The notes below the pieces were generated by a model. The model ran no database searches. It was not told the origin of the DNA and saw only the letters and a program-made list of their open reading frames with translations. From a bacterium (GTDB lineage: Bacteria; Chlamydiota; Chlamydiia; Chlamydiales; JAFEGQ01), in contig JAKBAF010000071.1 in assembly GCA_021809305.1 (NCBI GenBank), positions 1 to 6,868 of the forward strand: a stretch of 6,868 nucleotides of DNA, written 5' to 3'. Below are positions 6,579 through 6,868 of this stretch, piece after piece; positions within the stretch are counted from its first letter, which is position 1; every line of letters begins with the position of its first letter. A program made the translations under genes and the position numbers.

Positions 6579-6720
6579 GAGGTCTATCAAAACAGATTCA
6601 ACCCCGAAACACTAACATGGCCCCCGCTTCACCGCAACTGGTTTGTTGGCAGCATAATCGGAGCCGGAACGCCGCATCTCCTGTGCGCCATCAAGGGGTG
6701 GTAGCGATCTTAACCTACTA

Positions 6721-6726
6721 ATTATA
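6721..6726 (-). promoter_or_regulatory. Possible -10 element facing dnaA
   Basis: On the - strand the hexamer is exactly TATAAT. No good -35 box is found 16-18 bases upstream, where the sequence is AGGAAA, CAGGAA or TCAGGA. If it is used, transcription would start near 6714 and dnaA would have a leader of about 240 bases. A regulator bound at the AGGAAAATAGG repeat in the -35 position could replace the missing box. Confidence 0.3.
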
Positions 6727-6737
6727 AGACGGTTACT

Positions 6738-6747
6738 CCTATTTTCC
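6738..6747. repeat. CCTATTTTCC box, left copy
   Basis: The ten bases are identical to 6823-6832, 85 bp away, which is close to eight turns of the helix. Around it the - strand reads CAGGAATCAGGAAAATAGGAG, itself a run of AGGA-type units. It sits where the -35 box of the possible dnaA-facing promoter would be. Confidence 0.4.
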
Positions 6748-6769
6748 TGATTCCTGCTCGACTTCAAAC

Positions 6770-6823
6770 GGGGGCAACGATACGATCTTCCACAAAAGTG
6801 CGGAGCCGCTGTGTCGAACCCCC
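6770..6823 (+). other. Long imperfect hairpin in the region upstream of dnaA
   Basis: Three stacked stems can form: GGGGG (6770-6774) with CCCCC (6819-6823), CGATAC (6778-6783) with GTGTCG (6811-6816, one G-U pair), and CTTCCAC (6787-6793) with GTGCGGAG (6798-6805, one bulged C) around an AAAA loop. On the + strand the base is followed by TATTTT, so it may act as a leader terminator before the gene to the right. On the - strand it could be part of a small RNA. Confidence 0.4.
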
Positions 6824-6832
6824 CTATTTTCC
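6823..6832. repeat. CCTATTTTCC box, right copy
   Basis: It lies inside the run CCCCTATTTTCCCCTAT at 6821-6837. On the - strand this gives two AGGGG units separated by 5 bases, a spacing of 10 bp. It overlaps the last base pairs and the tail of the hairpin. Confidence 0.4.
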
Positions 6833-6856
6833 CCTATGCGCGCCACCACCTCGATG

Positions 6857-6862
6857 AGGAGG
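6857..6862 (+). promoter_or_regulatory. Ribosome binding site for a + strand gene beyond the window
   Basis: AGGAGG is a perfect Shine-Dalgarno core and lies 6 bases before the window ends. No start codon follows inside the window at proper distance, so a + strand gene divergent from dnaA probably begins at the first bases beyond 6868. The ATG at 6854 overlaps the site and has no ribosome binding site of its own. Confidence 0.45.
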
Positions 6863-6868
6863 ACAGGG

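Larger units (their letters stand above)
6471..6868. other. 398-bp region without a convincing gene, upstream of dnaA
   Basis: No frame on either strand combines adequate length, a ribosome binding site and recognisable content. The only small candidate, 34 codons at 6617-6721 on the + strand, lacks a ribosome binding site. The region holds a DnaA box, a tandem 9-bp repeat, a TATAAT, two CCTATTTTCC boxes, an imperfect hairpin and a ribosome binding site at its right end. It is best read as a divergent control region between dnaA and a + strand gene just outside the window. A small RNA gene cannot be excluded. Confidence 0.6.

Noticed and set aside
6617..6721. 34-codon open frame on the + strand
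   Set aside because: No ribosome binding site and no recognisable content; the region around it looks regulatory.
6600..6868. tRNA, tmRNA, SRP RNA or RNase P RNA
   Set aside because: GTTCGAC on the - strand and CCACCA on the + strand caught the eye, but no cloverleaf, tag frame or conserved core of these RNAs can be built around them.
6471..6868. Replication origin next to dnaA
   Set aside because: Only one good DnaA box and one near match are present, with no long AT-rich unwinding stretch.

Overview
The window reads as chromosomal DNA from a member of the Chlamydiae, probably an environmental lineage with GC content near one half rather than a classical Chlamydia. The evidence is the gene set: a dnaA gene followed by a bactofilin gene, and a cysteine-rich MOMP-like (Lpg1974-type) outer membrane protein. 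From memory, Chlamydia trachomatis also has a dnaA copy beside its bactofilin gene. No tool could be run, so the lineage call is inference.

Layout. Bases 1-2329 (+ strand) hold a compact three-gene unit: the 3' end of a large AsmA/TamB-like envelope protein, a ComF-family phosphoribosyltransferase (GTG start, 3 bp downstream) and a small YchJ/SEC-C zinc protein. Its last gene overlaps by 17 bp the end of the convergent MOMP-like gene (3527 to 2313, - strand). The MOMP-like gene has its own promoter at about 3592-3619, with an inverted repeat inside the promoter and a 14-bp palindrome over the predicted start of transcription. Upstream of it, also on the - strand, is the tight unit dnaA (6470 to 5103) - proC (5081 to 4299) - bactofilin (4297 to 3641), with gaps of 21 bp and 1 bp.

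Bases 6471-6868 hold no convincing gene. They look like a divergent regulatory region: one DnaA box, a 9-bp tandem repeat just before dnaA, a perfect TATAAT facing dnaA, two copies of a CCTATTTTCC box, a long imperfect hairpin, and at the right edge a strong ribosome binding site for a + strand gene that starts just outside the window.

Together the genes cover replication initiation (DnaA), proline synthesis (ProC), a polymerising cytoskeletal scaffold (bactofilin) and cell-envelope components (porin and AsmA-like protein). No mobile element, CRISPR array, rRNA or tRNA was seen. The most notable points are the Asp-to-Ala change in the DnaA DNA-recognition motif, the palindrome-loaded porin promoter, and the structured, repeat-bearing region upstream of dnaA.
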